Source: Planctomycetaceae bacterium (lineage in GTDB: Bacteria > Planctomycetota > Planctomycetia > Pirellulales > Thermoguttaceae). From it: DNA of 9,024 nucleotides. The notes under the pieces were generated by a model. That model was given only the letters and a program-made list of their open reading frames with translations, did no database searches and was not told the DNA's origin. The DNA lies in NCBI GenBank assembly GCA_031276415.1, contig JAISNF010000399.1:1-9024 (forward strand), written 5' to 3'. Made by a program: the position numbers and the translations under genes. This document shows positions 1 to 6,141 of this stretch, piece after piece; the stretch's first letter is position 1, and every line of letters starts with the position of its first letter.

Positions 1-75
1 ACCTGATGATTACAAAATCACAAGGTAGTCAACCTTTCGCCGCAAAGGTTGGTCGGCGTACTCGCCGACAGGGAA
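1..75. repeat. 75-bp palindromic repeat, copy 1
   Basis: Aligns without gaps to positions 127-201 with 65 of 75 bases identical. It contains two hairpins: 31-37 pairs with 44-50 (AACCTTT/AAAGGTT), and 52-58 pairs with 63-69 (GTCGGCG/CGCCGAC). The window begins at its first base, so the true left end may lie outside. The first stem differs from copy 2 by paired changes, which suggests the fold is maintained. Confidence 0.8.
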
Positions 76-101
76 CCTGTTGTAGTTCCAGATCAACCGT
101 T

Positions 102-124
102 GCGGCGTTTCGGCGAAACGCCGC
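102..124. repeat. 10-bp hairpin between the two 75-bp repeats
   Basis: The arms GCGGCGTTTC (102-111) and GAAACGCCGC (115-124) are perfectly complementary around a 3-base loop, followed by CTACCT. The GTTTC/GAAAC core and the flanking CTACC resemble the hairpins at 535-549 and 8827-8862, so it looks like another member of one dispersed hairpin family. Confidence 0.7.
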
Positions 125-126
125 CT

Positions 127-201
127 ACCTAATGATTACAAATTCAAAAGGTAGCCAATGTTTCGCCGAAAACATTGGTCGGCGTACCCGCCGACAGGGA
201 A
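127..201. repeat. 75-bp palindromic repeat, copy 2
   Basis: Second copy of the unit at 1-75, offset by 126 bp. The hairpins are 156-163 with 170-177 (CAATGTTT/AAACATTG) and 178-184 with 189-195 (GTCGGCG/CGCCGAC). The first stem differs in base sequence from copy 1 yet stays fully paired. Its left part (141-178) also resembles the ilvC-downstream hairpin at 8819-8856, starting with a shared 14-base stretch. Confidence 0.8.
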
Positions 202-220
202 TTAGATTAAGGATGGTAAT

Positions 221-314
221 TTGTGTTGTTTCCTACCGCCCCGAAGGGGCAACACAAGCCAGCCCGCCGCAACGCGGCGGGTAACGTCCCAACCCATTAA
301 CGCCCTGAAAGGGC
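221..314. repeat. Cluster of three GC-rich hairpins
   Basis: Three short palindromes follow one another: GCCCC-GAA-GGGGC (238-250), enclosed by a 7-bp outer stem (221-227 with 251-257); CCCGCCGC-AAC-GCGGCGGG (263-281); and GCCCT-GAA-AGGGC (302-314). The stems are unrelated in sequence but share 3-base GAA or AAC loops. They look like REP-type intergenic elements. No T-run follows any of them, so terminator function is not indicated. Confidence 0.7.
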
Positions 315-320
315 AGGATA

Positions 321-420
321 AAGTGAATAGTTAGTAGTTAATAGTGAATAGTTGCGCAAGCGGAATTATTTACCAAAACATTTTTAATCTACTACTATTC
401 ACTACTAAACTATTAACTAT
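321..420. repeat. Degenerate heptamer tracts in inverted orientation
   Basis: Positions 321-352 carry the complement of a degenerate AACTATT-type tract, and 389-420 carry the forward form. They include an exact 11-bp inverted match (342-352 with 394-404), so the region could fold into a long imperfect hairpin. The same heptamer is perfect in tandem at 726-765. Confidence 0.6.
347..367 (-). repeat. 21-bp motif, inverted copy
   Basis: The 21 bases here are the exact reverse complement of 712-732 (core CCGCTTGCGCAACT on the other strand). A third copy with one mismatch lies at 565-585 in the forward orientation. The three copies bracket and separate the composite repeats, as element borders would. 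Confidence 0.75.
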
Positions 421-513
421 CAACATTCCGGCGGTTAAAACCGCCGGCTATATTGGAAATGCCCCAACGGGGCATTCCTAAGGTAGCGATGGGTTTTAAC
501 CCATCGGACAAAT
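413..513. repeat. Composite triple-hairpin repeat, copy 1
   Basis: Contains three hairpins in order: CCGGCGGTT/AACCGCCGG (428-447), AATGCCCC/GGGGCATT (458-476, loop AAC), and CGATGGGTT/AACCCATCG (487-506). The first 48 bases are identical to 585-632 and the last 30 bases (484-513) to 657-686. Only the middle hairpin differs. Confidence 0.85.
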
Positions 514-534
514 TGGCAAATAGAATATTGTAAT

Positions 535-558
535 TGTTTCGGTGAAACATCACCTACC
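535..558. repeat. Small hairpin of the GTTTC/GAAAC family
   Basis: TGTTTC (535-540) pairs with GAAACA (544-549), followed by CACCTACC. The stem core and trailing CTACC match the hairpin at 102-124 and the right arm of the hairpin at 8827-8862. Confidence 0.5.
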
Positions 559-564
559 AACAAT

Positions 565-585
565 AATTCCGCTTGCGAAACTATT
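565..585 (+). repeat. 21-bp motif, variant copy
   Basis: Matches the motif at 712-732 in 20 of 21 positions; a C in GCGCAAC is replaced by A. It directly abuts the left end of the second composite repeat. Confidence 0.65.
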
Positions 586-686
586 TAACTATCAACATTC
601 CGGCGGTTAAAACCGCCGGCTATATTGGAAATTACCCCGTTGGGGCAATCCCAATGTAGCGATGGGTTTTAACCCATCGGACAAAT
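585..686. repeat. Composite triple-hairpin repeat, copy 2
   Basis: Same outer parts as 413-513, with identical blocks of 48 and 30 bases. The central hairpin core here is CCCCGTTGGGG, whereas copy 1 has CCCCAACGGGG, so the core reads in the opposite orientation. The flanks of the central hairpin have also diverged. The outer hairpins are 600-619 and 660-679. Confidence 0.85.
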
Positions 687-711
687 ATTTGGACGGGATT
701 TGGCAACATAA

Positions 712-732
712 AATTCCGCTTGCGCAACTATT
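712..732 (+). repeat. 21-bp motif, forward copy
   Basis: Exact inverted partner of 347-367. Its last 7 bases (726-732) are also the first unit of the following heptamer tandem repeat. Confidence 0.75.
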
Positions 733-765
733 AACTATTAACTATTAACTATTAACTATTAACTA
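726..765 (+). repeat. Heptanucleotide tandem repeat (AACTATT)n
   Basis: Five perfect AACTATT units (726-760) are followed by a partial AACTA (761-765). The tract ends 32 bp before the first start codon. A perfect 7-bp repeat this close upstream of a gene is liable to slip during replication, which would change promoter-to-gene spacing; that consequence is inference. Confidence 0.9.
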
Positions 766-783
766 AACAATATTCATTTTTAT

Positions 784-790
784 GAAAGGA
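784..790 (+). promoter_or_regulatory. Ribosome binding site of the first gene
   Basis: GAAAGGA lies 7 bases before the ATG at 798. The stretch AAAGGACATAATTATG is nearly the same as the start region of the porin gene (AAAGGACATATTATG at 6130-6144), so it appears to be a favoured initiation cassette. Confidence 0.75.
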
Positions 791-797
791 CATAATT

Positions 798-1820
798 ATG
801 TCAAAGAAAAAAACAACTCGGCGTGAAGTATTGGGTAAACTTTTGGTTGGCGGTGCTGCTTTTAGTGTTTTGCCTTGTGAAGAAAAAGTTGCTGTCGGCG
901 AAACACCGCCCCAAGCGAATAGTGATCAAAAATCCAGCGATGTGGACGCTATTTCCGCTCCAACACGAAAAGATACAAACTGGGCAAAATTTTCCGATCT
1001 CAAACAAAAAATTCCAACAGTAAAGATTTGCGGTTTAGAAATTAGCCGATTGACTTTCGGCGGTGGTCCATGGTTGGGTTGGTCACACGACCGCGATATG
1101 GCTTTCGTTTCCAATTTGTTAGCGGTTTATCATACAAAAGAAAAAAGATTTGCCACACTCAAAATGGCGGAAGCGTGTGGTATTACTGCTATTTTGGTGA
1201 ATCCGAGAGGTTGTCCCATTGTCAAAGAATACTGGGAAAAACAGAGCGGTGCTATTCAAGCAATAACCTATTGTTACGGCGACACACCGGAACAACTTAT
1301 TGAACGAATTGAGTATTCTATAAAACATGAAGTGTCGGCGTGTCTGATTCAAGGGCTTGCTGCTGACCGTCTGATGAAACAGGGAGATACCAAGACGGTT
1401 CTTCGCTGTTTGGATTTGATTCACAAAAATGATTTACCGGCGGGAATTTGTGCACATAATATCAGTACGTTCAAAGCGTGTATCGAAAAAGGAATTGTTC
1501 CCGACTTTTGGATGAAAACATTTCACCATCATAACTATTGGTCTTTTGCACCCGGATTGCCGGAACACGATAATGTTTTTTGTCCCGATCCTGAAGAAAC
1601 AATTGCATTTATGCAGGACAGACCGGAACCATGGATTGCGTTCAAGGTTCTTGCCGGCGGTGCCATTTCTCCGCGAGATGGTTTCCGCTGGGCATTTGAA
1701 AACGGTGCTGATGTTATCAATGTGGGAATGTTGGACTTTGAAATCGTGGACGATGTAAATATCTGTACGAGTATCCTTAATTCCAATTTGAAACGGAAAC
1801 GCCGTTGGATTGAAGCATAA
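798..1820 (+). CDS. Tat-exported TIM-barrel-like protein, distant aldo/keto reductase relative
   Basis: 340 aa, function not recognised. The N-terminus has a twin-arginine motif (T7-R8-R9-E10-V11-L12) followed by a hydrophobic stretch (residues 15-25), which suggests Tat export. A low-complexity linker of about residues 30-70 follows. From residue 75 the sequence VKICGLEISRLTFGGGPW resembles the first strand of aldo/keto reductases, and later segments (AEACGITAILVNPR, FKVLAGGAISPRDGFRWAF, GADVINVGMLDFE) read like TIM-barrel strand ends. I do not see the aldo/keto reductase catalytic Tyr/Lys/His context. A striking H243-H244-H245-N-Y-W segment may bind a metal or substrate (inference). It is first in a probable five-gene operon with three Tat-exported oxidoreductases, so a role in envelope carbohydrate conversion is plausible. 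The start is supported by GAAAGGA 7 bases upstream. Confidence 0.85.
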   Translation: MSKKKTTRREVLGKLLVGGAAFSVLPCEEKVAVGETPPQANSDQKSSDVDAISAPTRKDTNWAKFSDLKQKIPTVKICGLEISRLTFGGGPWLGWSHDRDMAFVSNLLAVYHTKEKRFATLKMAEACGITAILVNPRGCPIVKEYWEKQSGAIQAITYCYGDTPEQLIERIEYSIKHEVSACLIQGLAADRLMKQGDTKTVLRCLDLIHKNDLPAGICAHNISTFKACIEKGIVPDFWMKTFHHHNYWSFAPGLPEHDNVFCPDPEETIAFMQDRPEPWIAFKVLAGGAISPRDGFRWAFENGADVINVGMLDFEIVDDVNICTSILNSNLKRKRRWIEA

Positions 1821-1909
1821 AACAAATCAAATTGGCTGATTTATCATTGATTCCATTGTGGAATAATGAAAACAATTTTTAACTCTTTCCATTTTATTAC
1901 AATTTTATT

Positions 1910-3514
1910 ATGACAAACTTTATGACAAGTATTTCAAGACGTCGTTTTATTGAAGATTCTCTCTGTGCGGCATTTTCTGCCGGTGTTGCTGCTGGTTTGG
2001 CAAGCGGGGAGTTTACTCAACATGTTGCAGCACAAGATCAGGTCAAAGCAAATGATCAACTTGGTGTTGCAATTATCGGAGCCGGCGGACGCGGCTGGGT
2101 TCATCGCGATAGTTTTGTCCGCGATGGTCGTGCGAAAATTTTGTACATCTGTGACCCGGACATCAATCGGGCAAAAGCCATGAGCCGCGATACTGAAAAA
2201 AGATTCGGATACGCCCCCGAAACATTTTCAGACTTCCGAGAAGTTCTTGATAAAAAATCGGTGGATATTGTAACTTGTGCCTCAACAAATCACTGGCACG
2301 CATTAACCGCTATTTGGGCTTTGCAGGCGGGGAAACATTGCTACATCGAAAAACCGTTGACGCACAACATTCATGAAGGTAAAAGTCTTGTCGCCGCAGC
2401 AAAAAAGTATGGTCTCGTTTTTCAAACAGGAACTCAATGTCGTTCCGCTACCAATGTTACTGAAGCGGTTGAATTTATTCGTAACGGCGGAATCGGTAAC
2501 GTTAAATTGGTAAGGGCTCTCGCCTACCGACGCCGAAAAGCAATCGGAAGTTACGGTAATTATCCTGTTCCTGATGGAATTGATTACGATTTTTGGAGCG
2601 GTCCGGCTCCGGTGAAACCTGTTACACGAAAAAGTTTTCATTACGATTGGCATTGGCAACGTAATTATGGTAACGGTGATATTGGGAATCAGGGAGTTCA
2701 TCAAATTGATACTGCACGACAATTCATTAACGTTGACCGTTTCCCGCAATCAGTGATCACTTACGGCGGCAGAATCGGTTACGATATTGAAATGAAAGAC
2801 GCAAAATATCGTGACGCCGGAGATACCGCCAATACTCAAGTTTCCATTTACGATTACGGCGATAAAAGTTTTGTCGTCGAAGTTCGCGGACTCGAAACAT
2901 CGCCTTGTTACATTCCGGTCGGCGAAAAAAACGGTACGTTAATCGGTTCTATTGCTTACGGCAGCAATGGTTACGTTATTCAGGGAAGGTTGCTCAATAT
3001 GAGCGAAAATTTCTGGTGGAGTTTTTCGCAAACATTTGCTTTTGATCTGAAAGGTAATTTAATTAAGGAATTTAAAAACAAAAATTCCAAAGGAACCGTT
3101 ATCATAGAACGTGATCCTGTTGATGGTCATGTTGCCAACTTTATTGATGCAATTTTGGCAAACGATCCTAAAAAAGTTACAGCCGATGCTCGCTGCGGTG
3201 CTTTATCGGCAGCGGTTTGTCATCTCGGCAATATTTCGTACTATTTAGGCGAAAATAATAAAATTTCCGGTAACAATCTCAAGCAGGCTCTTCAATCTGT
3301 TAAATCATTTGACGATAATGATGCAACATTAACCCGAACATTGGAACATCTCAACGCCAACGGTGTTGACCTAAACAAAACGCCGCTTTCATTGGGAGCA
3401 ATGCTTAAAATTGATGTTGATAAAGAAATTTTTATCGACAATAATGAAGCAAATACAATGTTGACCCGTGATTATCGTAAACCTTTCGTTGTTCCAAAAC
3501 CGGAAGATGTTTAG
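1910..3514 (+). CDS. Tat-exported Gfo/Idh/MocA family oxidoreductase (long form)
   Basis: 534 aa, longer than the roughly 350-450 aa usual for the family. The Tat signal is S-I-S-R-R-R-F-I (about residues 7-14), then a hydrophobic Ala/Gly-rich segment to about 30. The Rossmann domain (about 52-175) has the glycine motif G57-A-G-G-R-G62, an acidic end to the second strand (D82-P-D84, which tends to favour NAD over NADP), and the E147-K148-P149 lysine motif. The C-terminal substrate domain has GDIGNQGVHQID with H264 and D267, matching the family's catalytic HxxD. A tail of about 70 residues follows the usual fold. The reaction is likely reversible NAD(P)-dependent oxidation of a sugar or cyclitol hydroxyl; the substrate is unknown. 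No Shine-Dalgarno sequence precedes the ATG at 1910 or the alternative at 1922, so the start is uncertain by 4 residues. EKP argues against GH109 glycosidases of the same fold. Confidence 0.92.
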   Translation: MTNFMTSISRRRFIEDSLCAAFSAGVAAGLASGEFTQHVAAQDQVKANDQLGVAIIGAGGRGWVHRDSFVRDGRAKILYICDPDINRAKAMSRDTEKRFGYAPETFSDFREVLDKKSVDIVTCASTNHWHALTAIWALQAGKHCYIEKPLTHNIHEGKSLVAAAKKYGLVFQTGTQCRSATNVTEAVEFIRNGGIGNVKLVRALAYRRRKAIGSYGNYPVPDGIDYDFWSGPAPVKPVTRKSFHYDWHWQRNYGNGDIGNQGVHQIDTARQFINVDRFPQSVITYGGRIGYDIEMKDAKYRDAGDTANTQVSIYDYGDKSFVVEVRGLETSPCYIPVGEKNGTLIGSIAYGSNGYVIQGRLLNMSENFWWSFSQTFAFDLKGNLIKEFKNKNSKGTVIIERDPVDGHVANFIDAILANDPKKVTADARCGALSAAVCHLGNISYYLGENNKISGNNLKQALQSVKSFDDNDATLTRTLEHLNANGVDLNKTPLSLGAMLKIDVDKEIFIDNNEANTMLTRDYRKPFVVPKPEDV

Positions 3515-3574
3515 GTGTTGTTCAAGTGTTGTTTAAGTGTAACTGTTTTGTTGTTTCAAAAACTTTTTAACCAC

Positions 3575-3579
3575 AAGGA
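3575..3579 (+). promoter_or_regulatory. Ribosome binding site deciding the start at 3587
   Basis: AAGGA lies 7 bases before the ATG at 3587, the same spacing as in the first gene. An in-frame GTG at 3515 abuts the previous stop codon but has no binding site, and it would place 24 residues before the Tat motif. Confidence 0.7.
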
Positions 3580-3586
3580 TTTTACT

Positions 3587-4858
3587 ATGTCAAAAAAGAT
3601 TCCTTTTTCAAGACGCCGTTTTCTCAAAACGTCCGGTATTTTTGTTGCCGGAACAACTTTTGCCAACGGTTTATTGAATGCTTCCGTTACAGCAAGTAAA
3701 CAATGGAAAGTCGCCATTGTTAGAGATACGTCAAAACCGACACTTGGTTTACACGGTTTGCACGCTGCATTTTGCGGGCTTCCCAATGTTGAAGTTGTTG
3801 CGCTTATTGACTCCAACACGAAAGATATTGAACAAAAAATGTCCGTAACACAAGCGAAACGTCATTACACAACTTGCGAAGAAATGTTGAAACACGAATC
3901 GCCGGATATTGTCATTCTTACTTCACGGCATCCAAACGATCATTTGGGACAAATCAAAATGGTTGCCGAAAAAGGTTGTCACATTTATTGCGAAAAACCG
4001 TTGAGTGTGTTTTTACACGAAGCCGATGAAATTGTTACAATCGCGGAGAAAAACCGTATCAAAATCGGAATGGCTCATCATTGCCGTTACGGATTGGGAT
4101 TTCTCACCATGAAACAACTTATCGAATCCGGTAAAATCGGAACACCGCTAACTGTTCAAGGTTGGGGAAAAAGCGATCATCGTGGCGGCGGTGAAGACCT
4201 CATGGTTCTTGGTACACATATTCTTGACCTGATGACATTTATTTTCGGTTCACCGGAATGCGTCATGTCCGATATTCGTGTTCAGGGACATCCGGCTAAC
4301 GTTTCAGAATTGACAAAAACCGTAGAACCAATCGGTCCCGCAATCGGTGATGAAATTTATGCGGCGTTTCGATTTTCAGACGGTGTTCGCGGAACGTTCG
4401 AAAGCCGCCGCAATCTTTATAAAGGAAATTACCGCATGGGAATTTGCGTCACAGGAAGTAAAGGGATGTTGTCGTTTCGTTTTTTAGACGGATCAAGAGA
4501 ATTACAACCGCTTCGTTTCAGTAATATTCCGTGTTCGCCGCCGAGCGATTCTTTTACAGAAAATATTCCGTTAAAAGAATATCGTATCATTCCCAATGCG
4601 GAACCGTTAGATTCTTTGTACAAAAAATTGGACGGCAAACCGGATATTGTACCGTCATTTATCGAAACAAATCGTTTTGCCGCTTGGGATTTGATGCAAG
4701 CAATTGAGGAAGATCGGCAACCCGTATCCAATGTTTATAATGCCCGATCAACATTGGAAATGATTTACGGAATTTACGCTGCGCATATTACAAAAACAAC
4801 GGTCAACTTCCCGCTCACCAACCGTAAACATCCCTTAGAACAAACCGACTCCCCATAA
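3587..4858 (+). CDS. Tat-exported Gfo/Idh/MocA oxidoreductase with atypical nucleotide loop
   Basis: 423 aa from the ATG at 3587. The Tat signal is S8-R-R-R-F-L-K14 with a hydrophobic stretch of about 17-30. The N-terminal domain keeps the family layout (WKVAIV strand, NVEVVALID second strand, E136-K137-P138), but the first loop reads V45-R-D-T-S-K-P-T-L-G-L-H-G57. The canonical GxGxxG is therefore missing and only later glycines remain. The C-terminal domain has GTHILD with H211 and D214, consistent with the catalytic HxxD, and a Gfo/Idh-type end. Known relatives oxidise or reduce sugars and inositols with a nicotinamide cofactor. The altered loop may reflect a tightly held cofactor or a changed binding mode (inference). 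Upstream and downstream genes are same-fold paralogues. The DNA encoding its signal peptide is almost the same as that of the next gene. Confidence 0.9.
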   Translation: MSKKIPFSRRRFLKTSGIFVAGTTFANGLLNASVTASKQWKVAIVRDTSKPTLGLHGLHAAFCGLPNVEVVALIDSNTKDIEQKMSVTQAKRHYTTCEEMLKHESPDIVILTSRHPNDHLGQIKMVAEKGCHIYCEKPLSVFLHEADEIVTIAEKNRIKIGMAHHCRYGLGFLTMKQLIESGKIGTPLTVQGWGKSDHRGGGEDLMVLGTHILDLMTFIFGSPECVMSDIRVQGHPANVSELTKTVEPIGPAIGDEIYAAFRFSDGVRGTFESRRNLYKGNYRMGICVTGSKGMLSFRFLDGSRELQPLRFSNIPCSPPSDSFTENIPLKEYRIIPNAEPLDSLYKKLDGKPDIVPSFIETNRFAAWDLMQAIEEDRQPVSNVYNARSTLEMIYGIYAAHITKTTVNFPLTNRKHPLEQTDSP

Positions 4859-4903
4859 ACTGAATCCAAAAACGCAACAATTAAAACATCACCAATTTTA
4901 TTG

Positions 4904-4909
4904 AAAGGA
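4904..4909 (+). promoter_or_regulatory. Ribosome binding site of the third oxidoreductase
   Basis: AAAGGA lies 10 bases before the ATG at 4920, somewhat farther than at the other genes of the cluster. There is no competing in-frame start between it and the Tat motif. Confidence 0.65.
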
Positions 4910-4919
4910 AATTTTTATT

Positions 4920-6065
4920 ATGTCTCAAAAACATGATTTCACAAGACGCCGTTTTCTCGAAACGTCCACACTTTTTGTTGCGGGAACAACCGGTAGTTTG
5001 TCATTCAATCGTGATACTTCTGCTGTTGAAAATCAGAACGAAAATCATGATAAAAATCAGAACGAAAATCAAAGAATCAAAATCGGGCAACTTGGTGTTG
5101 GTCACATGCACGCTTATAAGATGGGAGACCTCCGCAAGTTGAATGAGATTTTTGAAGTTGTGGGTATTGCGGAAGACGATCCTAAATTGCGTGCGAGCGC
5201 AGAAAAGCAAGCGGTTTATCAAGGATTAAAATGGATGTCTTCAGAGGAATTGCTGGCGGTTCCCGGACTGCAAGCAGTAAGCGTGGAAACAGAGGAACAT
5301 CTGCTCATTCCCGCCGCTTTGCGTTGTATTCGTGCAGGAAAACATATTCATCTCGATAAACCCGCCGGTGAATCTTTGGCAGACTTCAAACAACTACTGG
5401 ATGAGGCAAAAACACAAAATCTCACCGTTCAAATGGGTTATATGTACAGGAATAATCCGGCAGTACAATTTTGTATCAAAGCCGTAAAAGATGGACTTTT
5501 GGGAACGATTTTTGATGTTGACGCTGCCATGAGCCGTTACGACGGTGAAGAATTTAGACGTGTATTAAAAGGATTCAAAGGCGGTGCGCCTTATATTTTC
5601 ATTTGTCATCTGATCGATCTTATGGTAACATTATTAGGCGAACCCGAAAAGATTCATCCTTTTCCGCGTTGCACGCACTCAGACGGTCTTGTGGATAATT
5701 GTGTTACTGTTTTTGAATATCCGCACGGTTGTATTGCGACATTGCGAACAGCCGTTACTGAAGTTGAAGGTTTTCAACGCCGCCATCTCACCGTGTGCGG
5801 CGATAAAGGAACGATTATTATTCAACCGCTTGAAACATCGGGAAATCTGGCAAACGGAGTTCTTCGGCTTGCCCTGCCGAAAGATCGCAACGGTTACAAA
5901 AAAGGTTATCAAACCGTTCCCATGCCGGCACCCAAAACTCGTTACGAAGATCAATGGCGTGAGTTTGCCCAAATTTTACGCGGAGAAATAGTAAATCCGT
6001 ACACTTATGAACATGATTTTATCGTTCATAAATGTCTGCTTGAAACTTGCGGATTGAATCAATAA
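4920..6065 (+). CDS. Tat-exported Gfo/Idh/MocA oxidoreductase with DKP motif
   Basis: 381 aa. The Tat signal is T-R-R-R-F-L-E (about residues 8-14) with hydrophobic LFVAGTT. Next comes an Asn/Glu-rich linker (about 37-51), encoded by an internal 24-bp duplication. The Rossmann domain begins IKIGQLGVGHMH with G59-V-G61-H62. The second strand ends in acidic residues (GIAEDDP), suggesting NAD. The family's EKP is D146-K147-P148 here, a conservative change that keeps the lysine. The C-terminal domain has CHLID with H230 and D233 in the catalytic HxxD position. Expected activity is NAD(P)-linked oxidation or reduction of a sugar-like substrate in the periplasm; specificity is unknown. It is only distantly similar to its two neighbours outside the shared motifs, so the three probably act on different intermediates or positions rather than being recent duplicates. 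Confidence 0.91.
   Translation: MSQKHDFTRRRFLETSTLFVAGTTGSLSFNRDTSAVENQNENHDKNQNENQRIKIGQLGVGHMHAYKMGDLRKLNEIFEVVGIAEDDPKLRASAEKQAVYQGLKWMSSEELLAVPGLQAVSVETEEHLLIPAALRCIRAGKHIHLDKPAGESLADFKQLLDEAKTQNLTVQMGYMYRNNPAVQFCIKAVKDGLLGTIFDVDAAMSRYDGEEFRRVLKGFKGGAPYIFICHLIDLMVTLLGEPEKIHPFPRCTHSDGLVDNCVTVFEYPHGCIATLRTAVTEVEGFQRRHLTVCGDKGTIIIQPLETSGNLANGVLRLALPKDRNGYKKGYQTVPMPAPKTRYEDQWREFAQILRGEIVNPYTYEHDFIVHKCLLETCGLNQ
5029..5071 (+). repeat. In-frame tandem duplication in the linker
   Basis: The 19 bases at 5029-5047 recur exactly at 5053-5071, an offset of 24 bp or 8 codons. They encode the repeated NQNEN units between the Tat signal and the Rossmann domain. The offset keeps the frame, so the duplication only lengthens a probable flexible linker. 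Confidence 0.8.
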
Positions 6066-6129
6066 AACAGGCAAAACGATGAGAATCAATGTTAAACGTT
6101 ACACACCAATTTTTTAACCCAATATTTAT

Positions 6130-6135
6130 AAAGGA
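6130..6135 (+). promoter_or_regulatory. Ribosome binding site of the porin gene
   Basis: AAAGGA lies 6 bases before the ATG at 6142. The surrounding AAAGGACATATTATG is nearly the same as the initiation region of the first gene at 785-800. Confidence 0.7.
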
Positions 6136-6141
6136 CATATT

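Noticed and set aside
6..284. Open frame of 92 codons with an internal duplication (GRRTRRQG twice)
   Set aside because: It is the translation of the two 75-bp repeats and the hairpins after them. The 126-bp offset happens to be a multiple of three, which keeps the frame open. There is no ribosome binding site and no protein-like composition.
1..797. CRISPR array
   Set aside because: The repeats are few, palindromic and differently spaced, with no set of equal-length unique spacers and no cas gene.
860..890. Lipoprotein box around C27 of the first protein
   Set aside because: The residues before the cysteine are V-L-P, and proline at the -1 position does not fit a lipobox.
2303..2749. Minus-strand frame of 148 codons inside the first oxidoreductase
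   Set aside because: It lies wholly within a strongly supported + strand gene, and its product has no recognisable domain. The same applies to the minus-strand frame at 8013-8462 inside ilvC.
1910..3514. GH109-type NAD-dependent glycosidase
   Set aside because: The fold and Tat signal would fit, but the protein keeps the EKP lysine motif typical of oxidoreductases, and I do not see the GH109 sequence context.
3515..3586. GTG start for the second oxidoreductase, adding 24 residues
   Set aside because: It lacks a binding site and would bury the Tat motif, whereas AAGGA precedes the ATG at 3587 at the right distance.
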